Source of the DNA: Phycisphaerae bacterium
GTDB lineage: Bacteria; Planctomycetota; Phycisphaerae; UBA1845
Assembly (NCBI GenBank): GCA_028289375.1
Contig: JANQQK010000005.1
Span: 1 to 64,000 of the forward strand
Reading direction: 5' to 3'
DNA length: 64,000 nucleotides
Part shown: piece by piece, positions 14,609 to 24,171 of the stretch
Numbering within the stretch: the first letter of the stretch is position 1
How the letters are laid out: each line of letters opens with the position of its first letter
Notes under the pieces: generated by a model
The model's input: only the letters and a program-made list of their open reading frames with translations
The model's database searches: none
Told to the model about the DNA's origin: nothing
Translations under genes and position numbers: made by a program

Positions 14609-16744
14609 ATGTCCCAAACGTCCACCGTCAGCCGCACGTGTGTCTATTGCGGGCTGCCGGTCCCACCTTTGCTTGCGCGAGGCCTCGACGCGAATGAGGC
14701 TGGTTATTGCTGCTATGGTTGTCGGTTTGCGCACGGCATCGCACAGGCGCGAACGCAGGATGAGGGCACGTCGTGGCTTCTCGTGCGTTTGGGGACGGCC
14801 ATCTTCCTGTCGATGAATGTGATGATTTTCGGGCTGTTCTTGTACTCGGGGGACATGTTCGATCCATCGTCGACGGCTGAGGCGAACACGACGTCGGCAG
14901 GGTTTGCGGATTTGCTTCGATCGCTCTTTCGCTACGGGTCGATGCTGTTTGCCGCGCCGGTGCTGGCCATTCTGGGAACACCGATTGTCGAGAACGCCTT
15001 TCAGGAGTTGCGTGCGCGGCGTGTGACGGTCGATCTGCTCTTTGCGGCTGGTGTGATGGCGGCGTTTCTGTATTCGGTCATGTCGACAGTGTCCGAGCGT
15101 GGTGAGGTCTACTTCGATACGACGTGCATGATCCTCGTGCTTGTCACGCTCGGGCGATGGTTTGAAGCCGGCGGTAAGCTGCGGGCGACACAAGCGCTGG
15201 AGGCGTTGGGGCAGACGCTGCCGGACGAGGTGCGCAAGATCGTCGGTGACGACATGGTCGATGTGCCGACGTCCAGTTTGCAGGTCGGGGACGTGGTCGT
15301 CGTGGATGCGGGACAGCGCGTGCCGGCTGATGGGGAGATCGTGGTCGGGACTGCCCATTTTGATGAGCAACTCGTGACGGGAGAATCGGCGCCTGTCCAT
15401 CGCGATGTCGGTGACGGTGTGTTCTGCGGCACGTTGGCGGTTGAAGGGCCGGTGCAGGTGCGGGTAAGCGCAGTGGGGGAGGGTGCGACGCTGGGGCGGT
15501 TGGCGCGACTGGTGCGCGAAGCGCGGCAGCACAAGGGGCGTTATGAGCGCCTGGCTGATCGACTGGCGAGCGTGTTTGTGCCCGTGGTGATGGTGTTGGC
15601 GGTGACGGCTGGGGTCGTAACGGGCGTGCGTCATGGGATTGAGGCAGGCATCATGACGTTGTTGGCCGTGACGTTGATTTCATGTCCGTGCGCGTTGGGA
15701 CTTGCGACGCCGCTGGCCGTCTGGACCGCGATGGGCGTGGCTGCCCAGCGCGGCGTTTGGTTCCGCAACAGTGAAGCGCTCGAGAAGTTGGCCGACCTGC
15801 GGACGATCGTGTTCGACAAGACCGGTACGCTGACCGACGGGGCGGGACATGTGACCGGGTTTCTGCGTGTCGATCGCAACGGCATGGATGACGACGATGT
15901 GCTGTCGCTGGCTGCTGCGGTGGCGCGACAGTCGAACCATCACCTTTCACGGGCGATTGATCGACACACGCGGACGATGCGACCGGCTGACGTTCGCGAC
16001 GTGATCAGTCTTGCCGGGCGGGGCATGTCGGCGAACCTTGTGACCTCGGGGGATCGCGTGTTCCTTGGCAATGAGCGGTTGATGTTGGAGAACGGTATAA
16101 GCGTTGGCGATGGGGCGGCTGATCGCGTGGCGGAGTTGACCGGACAAGGATCATCGGCGGTGATGTTGGCTGTTCGCGATTCGGTTCGCGCGGTGTTCGG
16201 TGTGTCAGAGTCACTACGCTCTGACGCAGCCGATACAATGTCGGCGCTGCGGGGGCAGGGCGTGACGGCGGTGGTGATGACCGGTGATCATCAGGCACGT
16301 GCGGATGCGATGGCCGAGAAACTGGGTGTCGACGCATCAGCCAACCTGTTGCCGGAGGATAAGCTTGAGCGAACGCGGTTGATCGTTGCGAATGGCAGGA
16401 CGGCTGTTGTTGGCGACGGCGTCAACGATGCGCCGGCGCTGGCGGCTGCCGACGTCGGGATCGCGATGGGCTGCGGTGCGGACGTGACACGTGAGACGGC
16501 GGATGCGTGTCTGGTGGACAACAACCTGTCGCGGTTGCCGGAGTTGATTGACCTTTCGAAGCGGACCGTTGCGACGATCAAGCGAAACCTGTTCTGGGCG
16601 TGCATCTACAATGTCGTGGGGATCGGTTTCGCCATGACGGGGCGGTTGCATCCGATCGTGGCGTCGCTGGCGATGGTGGTGAGCAGCGCGATCGTGGTGG
16701 CCAACTCGCGGCGGTTGGCGTGGGGAGCGGAAGACGTGTCATGA
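14609..16744 (+). CDS. ccoI: Copper-transporting P1B-type ATPase, cbb3-associated
   Basis: 711 residues. The N-terminal Cys-rich segment (CVYCG ... GYCCYGC) is the metal-binding head typical of CcoI/FixI. The membrane CPC motif (SCPCALGLATP, near residue 358), phosphorylation motif DKTGTLTD (near 404), TGDH and GDGVNDAP all fit an active Cu(I) exporter. It would supply copper for CuB during oxidase assembly. It follows the oxidase subunits and precedes the TauE/SafE-like gene by a 4-base overlap. Confidence 0.93.
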   Translation: MSQTSTVSRTCVYCGLPVPPLLARGLDANEAGYCCYGCRFAHGIAQARTQDEGTSWLLVRLGTAIFLSMNVMIFGLFLYSGDMFDPSSTAEANTTSAGFADLLRSLFRYGSMLFAAPVLAILGTPIVENAFQELRARRVTVDLLFAAGVMAAFLYSVMSTVSERGEVYFDTTCMILVLVTLGRWFEAGGKLRATQALEALGQTLPDEVRKIVGDDMVDVPTSSLQVGDVVVVDAGQRVPADGEIVVGTAHFDEQLVTGESAPVHRDVGDGVFCGTLAVEGPVQVRVSAVGEGATLGRLARLVREARQHKGRYERLADRLASVFVPVVMVLAVTAGVVTGVRHGIEAGIMTLLAVTLISCPCALGLATPLAVWTAMGVAAQRGVWFRNSEALEKLADLRTIVFDKTGTLTDGAGHVTGFLRVDRNGMDDDDVLSLAAAVARQSNHHLSRAIDRHTRTMRPADVRDVISLAGRGMSANLVTSGDRVFLGNERLMLENGISVGDGAADRVAELTGQGSSAVMLAVRDSVRAVFGVSESLRSDAADTMSALRGQGVTAVVMTGDHQARADAMAEKLGVDASANLLPEDKLERTRLIVANGRTAVVGDGVNDAPALAAADVGIAMGCGADVTRETADACLVDNNLSRLPELIDLSKRTVATIKRNLFWACIYNVVGIGFAMTGRLHPIVASLAMVVSSAIVVANSRRLAWGAEDVS

Positions 16745-17469
16745 CGGCGGAACTGCTGGCATTCTTCGTGGGTGGATTCCTTGGCTCGACGCATTGCATT
16801 GGGATGTGCGGTGGGTTTGCTCTGGCCATCGGTGCCACGAAGACGTCGTTCTCACAGGCTGTGACAACGCAGTTGATCTACAGCCTGGGGCGGATATTCA
16901 CGTACGCTTTTCTTGGTGCGGCGATCGCAGCCGTCGGGCAGCAGTTGTCGCGGTACACGAATTCCATGCAGCTGGTTTCGGAGGTGCTGTCGGTGGTGGC
17001 GGGGGTGACGATGCTGCTGGTCGGACTTGGCGTGTTGTTCGGGGTTGGGTTGGAGTTCTTCAACAAGCGACTATCGGGGTTGGCCGGTGTGATCACGCGG
17101 CTGCTGCGACCCTTTATGCAATGCTACACGCGTTGGCCTGGGCGTCGGGCGTTTCTTCTGGCAGGCGTGTTCACCGGATTCCTGCCGTGCGGGTTGCTTT
17201 ATGCATTTCTTGCGATGGCGATGGCGAAGGCCGACATCGGTCGTGGCATGCTGGCGATGGTGGCTTTTGGATTGGGGACGGTGCCGGCCATGGTCGCATT
17301 CGGCTGCGGCGGTTCACTGGCGGGGACAGCTGCTCGCGCGAAGGTGCACAAGGTGGCTGCCTGCTTTGTGGCGCTGCTTGGTATCGCGACCATCGCGCGC
17401 GGACTGCCGTTCATCCCTTGTGACCTGCTCGTGGTCGGCGGTCACGCGGGTTCATCCTGCTGTCACTGA
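16741..17469 (+). CDS. TauE/SafE-DsbD-like membrane protein, cbb3 assembly
   Basis: 242 residues. The ATG overlaps the ccoI stop as ATGA. Six hydrophobic segments, a characteristic start (GGFLGSTHCIGMCGGFALA) and a GFLPCGLLYAFLAMA motif place it in the DsbD_2/SafE-like group found beside cbb3 genes (often named CcoH-like or CcoS-neighbour). A Cys-rich end (SSCCH) is notable and could bind copper. It is the last gene of the oxidase run, 30 bases before a convergent gene. Confidence 0.8.
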   Translation: MTAELLAFFVGGFLGSTHCIGMCGGFALAIGATKTSFSQAVTTQLIYSLGRIFTYAFLGAAIAAVGQQLSRYTNSMQLVSEVLSVVAGVTMLLVGLGVLFGVGLEFFNKRLSGLAGVITRLLRPFMQCYTRWPGRRAFLLAGVFTGFLPCGLLYAFLAMAMAKADIGRGMLAMVAFGLGTVPAMVAFGCGGSLAGTAARAKVHKVAACFVALLGIATIARGLPFIPCDLLVVGGHAGSSCCH

Positions 17470-17498
17470 TGACATCGAAATTCGTTGACGGCGTGCGA

Positions 17499-17903
17499 TC
17501 AGCCGATCGCGCTCGCGCCGTGCGATGCAATGGCATGATCATCTTCGACGGTACTGCCGGAAACGCCGATCGCGCCGATGATGTCACCGTTGCCGTTCTT
17601 CAGCGGAACACCGCCGGGAAAGGTGATCAGCCCGCCGTTGGAGTATTCGATGTTGTAGAGTGCGCCGCCCGGTTGCGACAGTCTGCCGATGTCGCCGGTG
17701 TTCATGTTGAAATAGCGTGCGGTGCGGGCCTTCTTGATGGCGATGTCAATCGATCCAAGCCATGCGTCGTCCATACGCGCGAACGCCTTGAGATTCGCAC
17801 CTACATCGACAACGGCGATATCCATCTTCACATTCATGGACCGCGATTTTTCCACTGCAGCCGCCACCGCTGCCTGTGCCTGTTCCAAAGTGATGTCCGC
17901 CAT
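17499..17903 (-). CDS. GlcG/HbpS-family haem-binding-like protein
   Basis: 134 residues from the ATG at 17903, which has GGAGG 7 bases upstream; a longer start at 17930 lacks one. The sequence is a complete GlcG/HbpS domain ([54 protein letters not shown]). Members bind haem or act in redox sensing, and others are of unknown function. Its nearness to haem-protein genes is suggestive only. Confidence 0.88.
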   Translation of the reverse strand: MADITLEQAQAAVAAAVEKSRSMNVKMDIAVVDVGANLKAFARMDDAWLGSIDIAIKKARTARYFNMNTGDIGRLSQPGGALYNIEYSNGGLITFPGGVPLKNGNGDIIGAIGVSGSTVEDDHAIASHGASAIG

Positions 17904-18043
17904 CGTGTCGCCTCCGCATTCGTTTTTCATTCGGGTTTGAGCAGCCGGGAAGGATAGAGGTGTTGGCCCATGGGTGTCAACGCGTGTTGGAAGCTGCAGC
18001 GACGTGATCGTTGTGGGCTGTTGGCTGTGGTTGGTTTCTCGTC

Positions 18044-18086
18044 AAAAAGAAACGCGGACCCGCCCGATGCATCGGACAGGTCCGCG
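18044..18086 (-). terminator. Rho-independent terminator of the small gene at 18109
   Basis: On the minus strand a perfect 8-base stem (CGCGGACC / GGTCCGCG) encloses a further self-complementary core (CCGATGCATCGG) and is followed at once by TTTCTTTTT. It lies 23 bases after the stop of the gene at 18109. Confidence 0.85.
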
Positions 18087-18108
18087 TGAGGTTTCGCGTG
18101 AGACTTGG

Positions 18109-18309
18109 CTACAGAAGCAAGCCAGGGCCGTCGTCACCGAAGAAGTCGAACACTGCATCGTTGTCCCAGATCGCCTCGACAATGGCCGAGCGGAGGACGT
18201 CCACAACAAAGCCCTCGCCGAAGACGCGACCGATGTTGCAACCACCGAACTGGAAGACCATTCCCGTCAGGACCGACATTGTTGCCACTTTGAATGACTT
18301 ACCGCGCAT
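18109..18309 (-). CDS. Small secreted or lipidated protein
   Basis: 66 residues from the ATG at 18309, with AAGGAGG 8 bases upstream. The N-terminus (MRGKSFKVATMSVLTGMVFQFGGCN) is a signal peptide ending in GGC, which may be a lipobox. The mature part (about 43 residues) has short hydrophobic phrases and ends GDDGPGLLL. A strong terminator follows, so this is a real monocistronic gene. Short exported proteins of this build seem common in Phycisphaerae genomes as I recall them. No function known. Confidence 0.65.
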   Translation of the reverse strand: MRGKSFKVATMSVLTGMVFQFGGCNIGRVFGEGFVVDVLRSAIVEAIWDNDAVFDFFGDDGPGLLL

Positions 18310-18414
18310 CGCACATTCCTCCTTCAAGATTGATTCAGATGCCGCTTTTGATGCGAGATTTTAAGGACCTGCGCGTTGTCGGCAACGAAATTTCGCCAAG
18401 AAAACGATTTTCGC

Positions 18415-18444
18415 GACCTCGCATGACTGTGGCTGCGCGAGGTC
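18415..18444. repeat. Inverted repeat in the divergent promoter region
   Basis: GACCTCGC and GCGAGGTC form perfect 8-base arms around 14 bases, between the divergent genes at 18309 and 18520. It may be a shared operator or a 5' leader hairpin. I see nothing else of note in 18310-18519. Confidence 0.3.
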
Positions 18445-18519
18445 AATTGTTCTGCTGACGCGACTATTTCGACGAGGCAGCTTCACGGATCGCGCGAAAG
18501 GCGTCACGATGGGATCCCG

Positions 18520-19563
18520 ATGGATCAGTCCGACTTGAATCTTAGCAAACGCACGCCGCGAGAAAACGCGGAAACCAGGCGCTCGGCAGGCGTTGCGTCG
18601 ATGGCGCCCGATTGGTCGCTGATTCCCTTTGACGTGCACTGCGGACGGTGTGGGGAACGACTGAACGGCACGCAGGGTGAGGCATGCTGTGGCTGCGGAT
18701 TGGAGATCGATTGGCCTCGATTATTGCCGCTGAGTTCATTGCAGTGTGGAAGCTGTGAATATGGGTTGCTTGGGATAAATGAGAAGCGATGCCCGGAGTG
18801 TGGTGAGGCATTCGAGTGGCCGGATGTGCTGGAGGCGGCGCGTTCGCGACAAAAATCGCTGTTTGAGTATCAATGGCGGGAACGACACGTGCGGTCGTTG
18901 GTGTGGACGTGGTATCTGGCGGCGTTCCGGCCATTCAGACTGTGGCGGGAGCATGACATCAACAGCCCGCCGCGGCTGATTCCGCTCATGGCGTTCGCGG
19001 CCATTCAGTGGGCGGTCTTTGCGTTTGGTTGGATGGGCGTGGGCACGCTCGCTGACTGGGGAATGAACTGGTTGGCTGAGCAACTGAATCGGACCGAGCG
19101 GTATACCTACCATTTTCACTTGATCGGTGATTTTCACGTCACGGTGATGCTGTCGCAGATTGGGACGTTCCTGGCGTTTCAGCTGCTTGTGGAGACAAAG
19201 CAAAGGATCAAGGTTCGCTGGCAGCAGATGTTTCGGGTTCTGGTGCATGCGACGGCGTTGGCGGCGTTTGCACCGGCGTTGGCGTGCGTGGTTGAAGTCT
19301 TCATCGATGCGGTTCCCCTTATTTTCCCCGATCGCCTGCCGATGACGCTCGAGCGTTATCATGCCGTGCGCGAAGCGGTGCTGCTGATTGGGCTGATGGC
19401 GTCCTGGTTTGGGTTGTGGATCGGTTTTCGGCGCTATCTGCGGATGCCGCGAGCATGGTTGGTGACGGCGTCGTGCATGCTCGTCGGATTTCTGGCGGCT
19501 CGGAGTTTTCTGATGATCATCGATCCGTTCGTGCGGCAACTGCTGTTTCGCGCAGTGTTCTAG
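18520..19563 (+). CDS. Zinc-ribbon membrane protein of unknown function
   Basis: 347 residues. The N-terminal 90 residues carry three Cys pairs (CGRCGERL, CCGCGLEI, CGSCEYGL ... CPECGEAF), that is two to three zinc ribbons. Five or so membrane helices follow (about residues 140-340). There is no catalytic motif. A related but smaller plan (membrane helices plus zinc ribbons) is encoded at 51497-52015. The stop codon shares the sequence CTAG with the stop of the convergent gene. Confidence 0.75.
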   Translation: MDQSDLNLSKRTPRENAETRRSAGVASMAPDWSLIPFDVHCGRCGERLNGTQGEACCGCGLEIDWPRLLPLSSLQCGSCEYGLLGINEKRCPECGEAFEWPDVLEAARSRQKSLFEYQWRERHVRSLVWTWYLAAFRPFRLWREHDINSPPRLIPLMAFAAIQWAVFAFGWMGVGTLADWGMNWLAEQLNRTERYTYHFHLIGDFHVTVMLSQIGTFLAFQLLVETKQRIKVRWQQMFRVLVHATALAAFAPALACVVEVFIDAVPLIFPDRLPMTLERYHAVREAVLLIGLMASWFGLWIGFRRYLRMPRAWLVTASCMLVGFLAARSFLMIIDPFVRQLLFRAVF

Positions 19564-20870
19564 TCGAGCGACTGCATGCGTGACCAGATGCTGCGGGCGA
19601 CGTCCTGCGCCTCAATGCGCACGGCCGATTCGTCAACAGACGCGATCATGCGATCGCGCATGGCCCATTCGCCGCGGGCGATGACATGTCGCACATGCTG
19701 GGATGAGAATGCGAAGATGAATTGTGCGACAACGTTCTCGGCGTCGAGTGGAGTGGCAGGCAGAAAATCCGTGATGACGATGTCGGCAGCGTGATCTGGT
19801 TGCAATGATCCGAGCTGAACGCCCAACGCCTGCGATGCCCGTCGGGCCGACGCTACCAGCATCGAGACGATCTGAGCAGGCGATTGACCTGCGCTGCCGT
19901 CACGTGACTTGAGCCACGCGACGTGCGCTTCTGTGAACATGTCCGCACCGATGCCATCCGTGCCGAGCATGATTGGGCAGCTGATGTCGCCAATCCGCGT
20001 GTATCCAACGGCGTTGTTCATGTTGGATCGCGGGTTGTGGGCCAGTGCCGGTCGGGTCTGATTGAATTGAGCGATGGCATCGTCGGGCAGGTGCGTGCCG
20101 TGGGCGAAGACCGCGCGCGATGTGATCAGGTTGTGTTTGTTGAGGCGGTCAAGCAGGGAGTGGCCATAGCGTTCGCGGCATATTGCGTCGTCGACCGGGT
20201 CTTCGGCGACGTGAAGATGCACGCCGGTGTCGAACTTTTCGGCCTGATCGGCCATCGACGCGAGGGATGCATCATCGAGTGTGAAACAGGCATGACCACC
20301 GACGAGGCCGGCAAACTTGTGATCGCCGGACTTTGAGCATTTTTCAAGGAAACGTCTGTTCTCTGCGAGACCCGCTTCGCGGCCGGCGGTGCCATTGCGA
20401 TCGGTGGTCTCGTAGCAGAGGACGGCACGCAGGCCGACCCTGTCGATACCGTTCTCAACACGGTCCAGTGATTCGCTGATGCAACTTGGCGACGCGTGAT
20501 GGTCGATGAGCGTCGTGGTGCCGCAGCGTATGGCATGCACCGCGCCCACCAGGGCTGACATTTCGACGGCGTCTCCGTCGAGTGCGCGATCGAGTCGCCA
20601 CCAGACGTACTTGAGCACGTCGTGGAAATTTGTGATCGACTCTCCTGGTGCGGGCATGCCCGATGCCAGGGCCGAGTAGAGGTGGGTGTGCCCGTTGACC
20701 AGACCGGGCAGGACCATGCAACCGCCGCAGTCGATTACTTCATCGGCGTCGTTGGCGTCGACGTTTCGACCGCGTTCTACGATCATGCCATGATCAATGC
20801 GCAACGATGTCAATTCGACGTTTGGCGGATCGAGGTCCACGAGCAAGGCGTTTGTCAGGACGATGCCCAT
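19560..20870 (-). CDS. ssnA: SsnA-like aminohydrolase (amidohydrolase superfamily)
   Basis: 436 residues. The metal site starts at GHTHLYSALASGM (HxH), continues with HVAEDPVDD (His), FAHGTHLPDD (His) and ends with MLGTDGIGADMF (Asp), as in TIM-barrel deaminases of the SsnA/TrzN/cytosine deaminase type. The phrase on FHDVLKYVWWRLDRALD is characteristic of the SsnA branch. It hydrolyses an amino group on a heterocycle or a cyclic amide; the substrate is unknown. AAGGAG precedes the ATG, and the threonine synthase gene ends only 9 bases upstream, so they are co-transcribed. Confidence 0.8.
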   Translation of the reverse strand: MGIVLTNALLVDLDPPNVELTSLRIDHGMIVERGRNVDANDADEVIDCGGCMVLPGLVNGHTHLYSALASGMPAPGESITNFHDVLKYVWWRLDRALDGDAVEMSALVGAVHAIRCGTTTLIDHHASPSCISESLDRVENGIDRVGLRAVLCYETTDRNGTAGREAGLAENRRFLEKCSKSGDHKFAGLVGGHACFTLDDASLASMADQAEKFDTGVHLHVAEDPVDDAICRERYGHSLLDRLNKHNLITSRAVFAHGTHLPDDAIAQFNQTRPALAHNPRSNMNNAVGYTRIGDISCPIMLGTDGIGADMFTEAHVAWLKSRDGSAGQSPAQIVSMLVASARRASQALGVQLGSLQPDHAADIVITDFLPATPLDAENVVAQFIFAFSSQHVRHVIARGEWAMRDRMIASVDESAVRIEAQDVARSIWSRMQSLD

Positions 20871-20879
20871 CGCGTCTCC

Positions 20880-22142
20880 TTACGTTCTCGTATTGGCGTG
20901 ATCCTGCGACGCAGACTGCTGAACAATGTCGTGGACATGCTTCAGATCGGGGGGGATCACAAATGGTTGGCCGACGGCGTCAATCGCGCCGCGGATGTCC
21001 TTTAGTCCATTGCCGGTGATCATGGCCACGACCGACGCATCGCGATCGACGACGCCGGACGCAACCGCCTCTGCCACGCCAGCGACCGCAGCAGCAGCTG
21101 CAGGTTCGGCAAACACACCGGTCAACTGGCCGGTTTCGCGAACGGCGCGTTTGATCTGCTCATCGCTGACGCGGACGTAGGCGCCATTGCTTCTCGTGAC
21201 GGCGTTGACGGCTTTGCGCCAGTTGCGCGGAACGGGCACGTTGATGCTGTCGGCGTATGTATCCCCGTCTCCCGAGCGATCAAGTTGGCCGCTGTGCACC
21301 GCGTCGGCGATGGGTGCGACGTGCTCGGCTTGCACACCGAGCATGCTCGGCGTCCAATCGGTGATGCCGATGTCGTGCATCTCGACGAATCCTTTGTGTA
21401 CGCCGGCAATCGAGCAGCCGTCTCCGACGCTGCACGCGACCCAGTCCGGTGGATCGTCACGCAACTGCTCCGCCAGCTCCATTCCGCCGGTCTTCTTGCC
21501 CTCGACGAGGTAGGGATTGATTGCGCAGTTGCGGTTGTACCAGCCAAGCTCGCGGCAGGCGCGGGTGCAGAGGTCGTAGGCGTCGGCGTACGTGCCTTCA
21601 ATCTTGAAGACGCGTGCCCCGTAGGCGAGCAATTGGGCGAGCTTGCCGTCCGGGATGATCCGGGACACGAAGATGTTGGCCTGCAGACCCGCCGCGGCTG
21701 CACAGTGGGCGAGGCTGCTGGCGGCGTTGCCCGTGGAGGCGCAGGCGATGGTTGAGAAGCCAAGCTGCATGGCATGGGCGACGCCGACAGAGCTGGCGCG
21801 ATCCTTGAAGGATCCCGACGCATTGCGACCGTCATCCTTGAGCCACAAGCGTCGCACGCCGAGGGCTTGGGCGAGTCGCGGTGATTCAATGAGCGGTGTC
21901 CACCCGATGTGACCGTCTTGCGGACAGTGACTCGCGTCGAGTGGCAGCAATTCGCGGTATCGCCAGTGGGAAAGCGTGCGGCTGCGAAGGGTGTCGAGCG
22001 TCAGGGTCGATCGGGCCCGGTTCAGGTCGAAACGGATTTCGAGAATGCCCTCGTCCGGCCCGCACGTTGGGCAGGTCATGGCTGTACCCGGCGCGTGGCC
22101 CGATCCGCATTGAACGCATACCATCTCTGAAATCAGCGACAT
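20880..22142 (-). CDS. thrC: Threonine synthase-family PLP enzyme
   Basis: 420 residues from the ATG at 22142 (CAGGAG upstream). An N-terminal zinc ribbon (CVQCGSG ... CPTCG) is followed by the fold-type II PLP domain with the catalytic Lys in ASGSFKDRASS and the phosphate-binding loop ACASTGNAASSLA. The family converts O-phosphohomoserine to threonine. In this neighbourhood (SsnA, YgeW, second PLP lyase) it might instead act on another amino acid. It is divergent from the 22260 gene with 117 bases between. Confidence 0.82.
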   Translation of the reverse strand: MSLISEMVCVQCGSGHAPGTAMTCPTCGPDEGILEIRFDLNRARSTLTLDTLRSRTLSHWRYRELLPLDASHCPQDGHIGWTPLIESPRLAQALGVRRLWLKDDGRNASGSFKDRASSVGVAHAMQLGFSTIACASTGNAASSLAHCAAAAGLQANIFVSRIIPDGKLAQLLAYGARVFKIEGTYADAYDLCTRACRELGWYNRNCAINPYLVEGKKTGGMELAEQLRDDPPDWVACSVGDGCSIAGVHKGFVEMHDIGITDWTPSMLGVQAEHVAPIADAVHSGQLDRSGDGDTYADSINVPVPRNWRKAVNAVTRSNGAYVRVSDEQIKRAVRETGQLTGVFAEPAAAAAVAGVAEAVASGVVDRDASVVAMITGNGLKDIRGAIDAVGQPFVIPPDLKHVHDIVQQSASQDHANTRT

Positions 22143-22259
22143 GCTGCACTCCTGTCGAATCAAGCATACTCAACGCGTTCGCGCATGCAATGCCAACCGG
22201 TTGACACGCGCGACGGCAGCCAGCATGCTTGATCGTTCGCTTGATGGAGACAAAACCCT

Positions 22260-23717
22260 ATGAAACTCGACCAGATTAACGAGGAAGTGCTGGCCAAGAC
22301 GGTTGCGCTTTGCCGGGAACGCGGCATCACGGTGCCGACGTTTGCACAAATGAAGGATCCGGACCGCGTGCCGCAATCGGTCAAGGATCGACTCAGGGAC
22401 GTGGGACTCTGGGATGTCGATCCGGCGAATCTCTTCCGTATTTCCTGGAAGAATGAACCGGTTGAGAAGGGCGGTTTATATGGCGAGGGCAATTGGATCG
22501 AGTTTCCAAGCGAACTGACGGGTGTGCCGGCGCGGATCATCGGCATCGTTGGAAATTACTTCCCGACCGGGGCACACAAAGTCGGCGCGGCGTTCGGATG
22601 CCTGGTGCCAAGACTTGTCACCGGTCAGTTCGACCCGACCTCGCAAAAGGCGGTTTGGCCGAGCACGGGCAACTACTGTCGCGGAGGGGCGTTTGACTGT
22701 GCACTGCTCGCCTGCACGGCGGTGGCCATTTTGCCGGAGGAGATGTCGCGGGAGCGGTTTGAGTGGCTTGAGTCGATCAACGCGGAGATCATCGCAACGC
22801 CCGGCTGCGAATCCAACGTCAAGGAAATCTACGACAAGTGCTGGGAGATTCGTCGCACGCGACCCGACTGCGTCATCTTCAATCAGTTCGAGGAATTCGG
22901 AAACGCCATCTGGCACTACCACGTGACCGGCTCGTTTATCGAAGAGGTCTTCCATCGCGTGGCTGGTCCGAAGGATCGCCTGGCGGGCTATGCGTCGGCC
23001 ACCGGCAGTGCGGGAACGCTCGCGGCCGGTGATTATTTGCGGACAATCGCGCCGGGCATCCGCATCACGGCCAACGAGGCGCTGCAGTGTCCGACACTGC
23101 TGATGTGCGGATTCGGCGGACACCGCATCGAGGGCATCGGCGACAAGCACATCCCGTGGATTCACAACGTTCGCAACACGGATGTCGTGTGTGCGATTGA
23201 TGACGAACAGGTGGTTGCGCTTGCACGGTTGTTCAATGAACCTGCAGGCCACGACTATCTGAGCGGTCAGGGGATCGACAGTGCGTTGATCGATCAACTG
23301 CCGTTGCTCGGGTTGAGCGCGATATGCAACATGCTGTCAGCCATCAAGACAGCGCAGTACTACGAGATGGACGAACGCGATGTTGTGTTCATCCCGCTGA
23401 CCGACGCGATGTCGCTGTACAACAGTCGGCTCGAGGAACAGCGCGAGACGCACGGTCCATACACGAACGTTCTGGCAGCCAGCCATTTTGCCCGCTACCT
23501 GCAGGCCACCACAACGGACCACATGCGGGAGTTGAACTACGTCGATCGCAAGGTGCTGCACAACTTCAAGTATTTCACGTGGGTCGAACAGCAGCAGCGC
23601 TCTGTTGAGGATCTTCGCCGCTTGTGGGATCCCGATTTCTGGAGCGAGACGTTCTCCGTCGTTGACGCGTGGGACAAGCAAATCGAGGCGTTCAACAACG
23701 AGGTTGGCCTCGGCTGA
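22260..23717 (+). CDS. PLP-dependent lyase of the cysteine synthase fold (YgeW-cluster type)
   Basis: 485 residues. A fold-type II PLP enzyme with the probable Schiff-base Lys in TGAHKVGAAFGC, the phosphate loop STGNYCRGG and a Gly-rich loop ATGSAGTLAAGD. The long N-terminal extension (about 100 residues) and the conserved-looking Cys after STGNY set it apart from cysteine synthase. Relatives often lie next to ygeW in other bacteria, as here (ygeW starts 590 bases on, with one small convergent gene between). The substrate is unknown, and an amino acid such as 2,3-diaminopropionate is a guess from the cluster type. Confidence 0.75.
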   Translation: MKLDQINEEVLAKTVALCRERGITVPTFAQMKDPDRVPQSVKDRLRDVGLWDVDPANLFRISWKNEPVEKGGLYGEGNWIEFPSELTGVPARIIGIVGNYFPTGAHKVGAAFGCLVPRLVTGQFDPTSQKAVWPSTGNYCRGGAFDCALLACTAVAILPEEMSRERFEWLESINAEIIATPGCESNVKEIYDKCWEIRRTRPDCVIFNQFEEFGNAIWHYHVTGSFIEEVFHRVAGPKDRLAGYASATGSAGTLAAGDYLRTIAPGIRITANEALQCPTLLMCGFGGHRIEGIGDKHIPWIHNVRNTDVVCAIDDEQVVALARLFNEPAGHDYLSGQGIDSALIDQLPLLGLSAICNMLSAIKTAQYYEMDERDVVFIPLTDAMSLYNSRLEEQRETHGPYTNVLAASHFARYLQATTTDHMRELNYVDRKVLHNFKYFTWVEQQQRSVEDLRRLWDPDFWSETFSVVDAWDKQIEAFNNEVGLG

Positions 23718-23727
23718 TGCGAGCCGA

Positions 23728-24171
23728 CTACCGCACGTTGGTGGTCACATCGAAGTCGGTCAGGTTCGCACTGTGGCGAAACGTGAACGTAATGGTGTCG
23801 CCGCAGCCGAAATCGTCCCCGTCGCGCAGGATTTCCGATTCCGTGTCCACCCCGATGCTGCCGATGACGCGCAGGTCGGCGTCGTCGACGATGACGGCTT
23901 GCAGGTCATCGCAGTCCCGCGAGAACCGCTCAGTCGTGCCCGCAGCCAGCGAGAAGTTCTGCTCTTCGCCGAGTGCCTGAATCAGGGCTTCGGGGATCTC
24001 CTGCGTATCGGAGTAGAAGAGGTCGACATCGACCTGAAACGCTCCGAGATTGACCAGTTCAATGGTGGTCGTCGATGGGCGTACCAACAGGATTCCGTCG
24101 CAACCGCTGCCTGCCGCAACGGCGATCATCCCGCCAATCGCCACGATTCCAAAGTTCTTCGCTCGTTCCAT
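23728..24171 (-). CDS. Hypothetical lipoprotein
   Basis: 147 residues with a signal sequence and lipobox AGSGC (Cys24). The mature part is a beta-rich domain (TTIELVNLGAFQVDVDLFY ... DTITFTFRHSANLTDFDV) with two conserved-looking Cys. It is convergent with the PLP lyase gene (10 bases between) and divergent from ygeW. No function can be assigned. Confidence 0.7.
   Translation of the reverse strand: MERAKNFGIVAIGGMIAVAAGSGCDGILLVRPSTTTIELVNLGAFQVDVDLFYSDTQEIPEALIQALGEEQNFSLAAGTTERFSRDCDDLQAVIVDDADLRVIGSIGVDTESEILRDGDDFGCGDTITFTFRHSANLTDFDVTTNVR

Noticed and set aside
14264-15634. Minus-strand frame of 456 codons opposite the copper ATPase
   Set aside because: Same antisense signature, with the sense strand carrying all P-type ATPase motifs.
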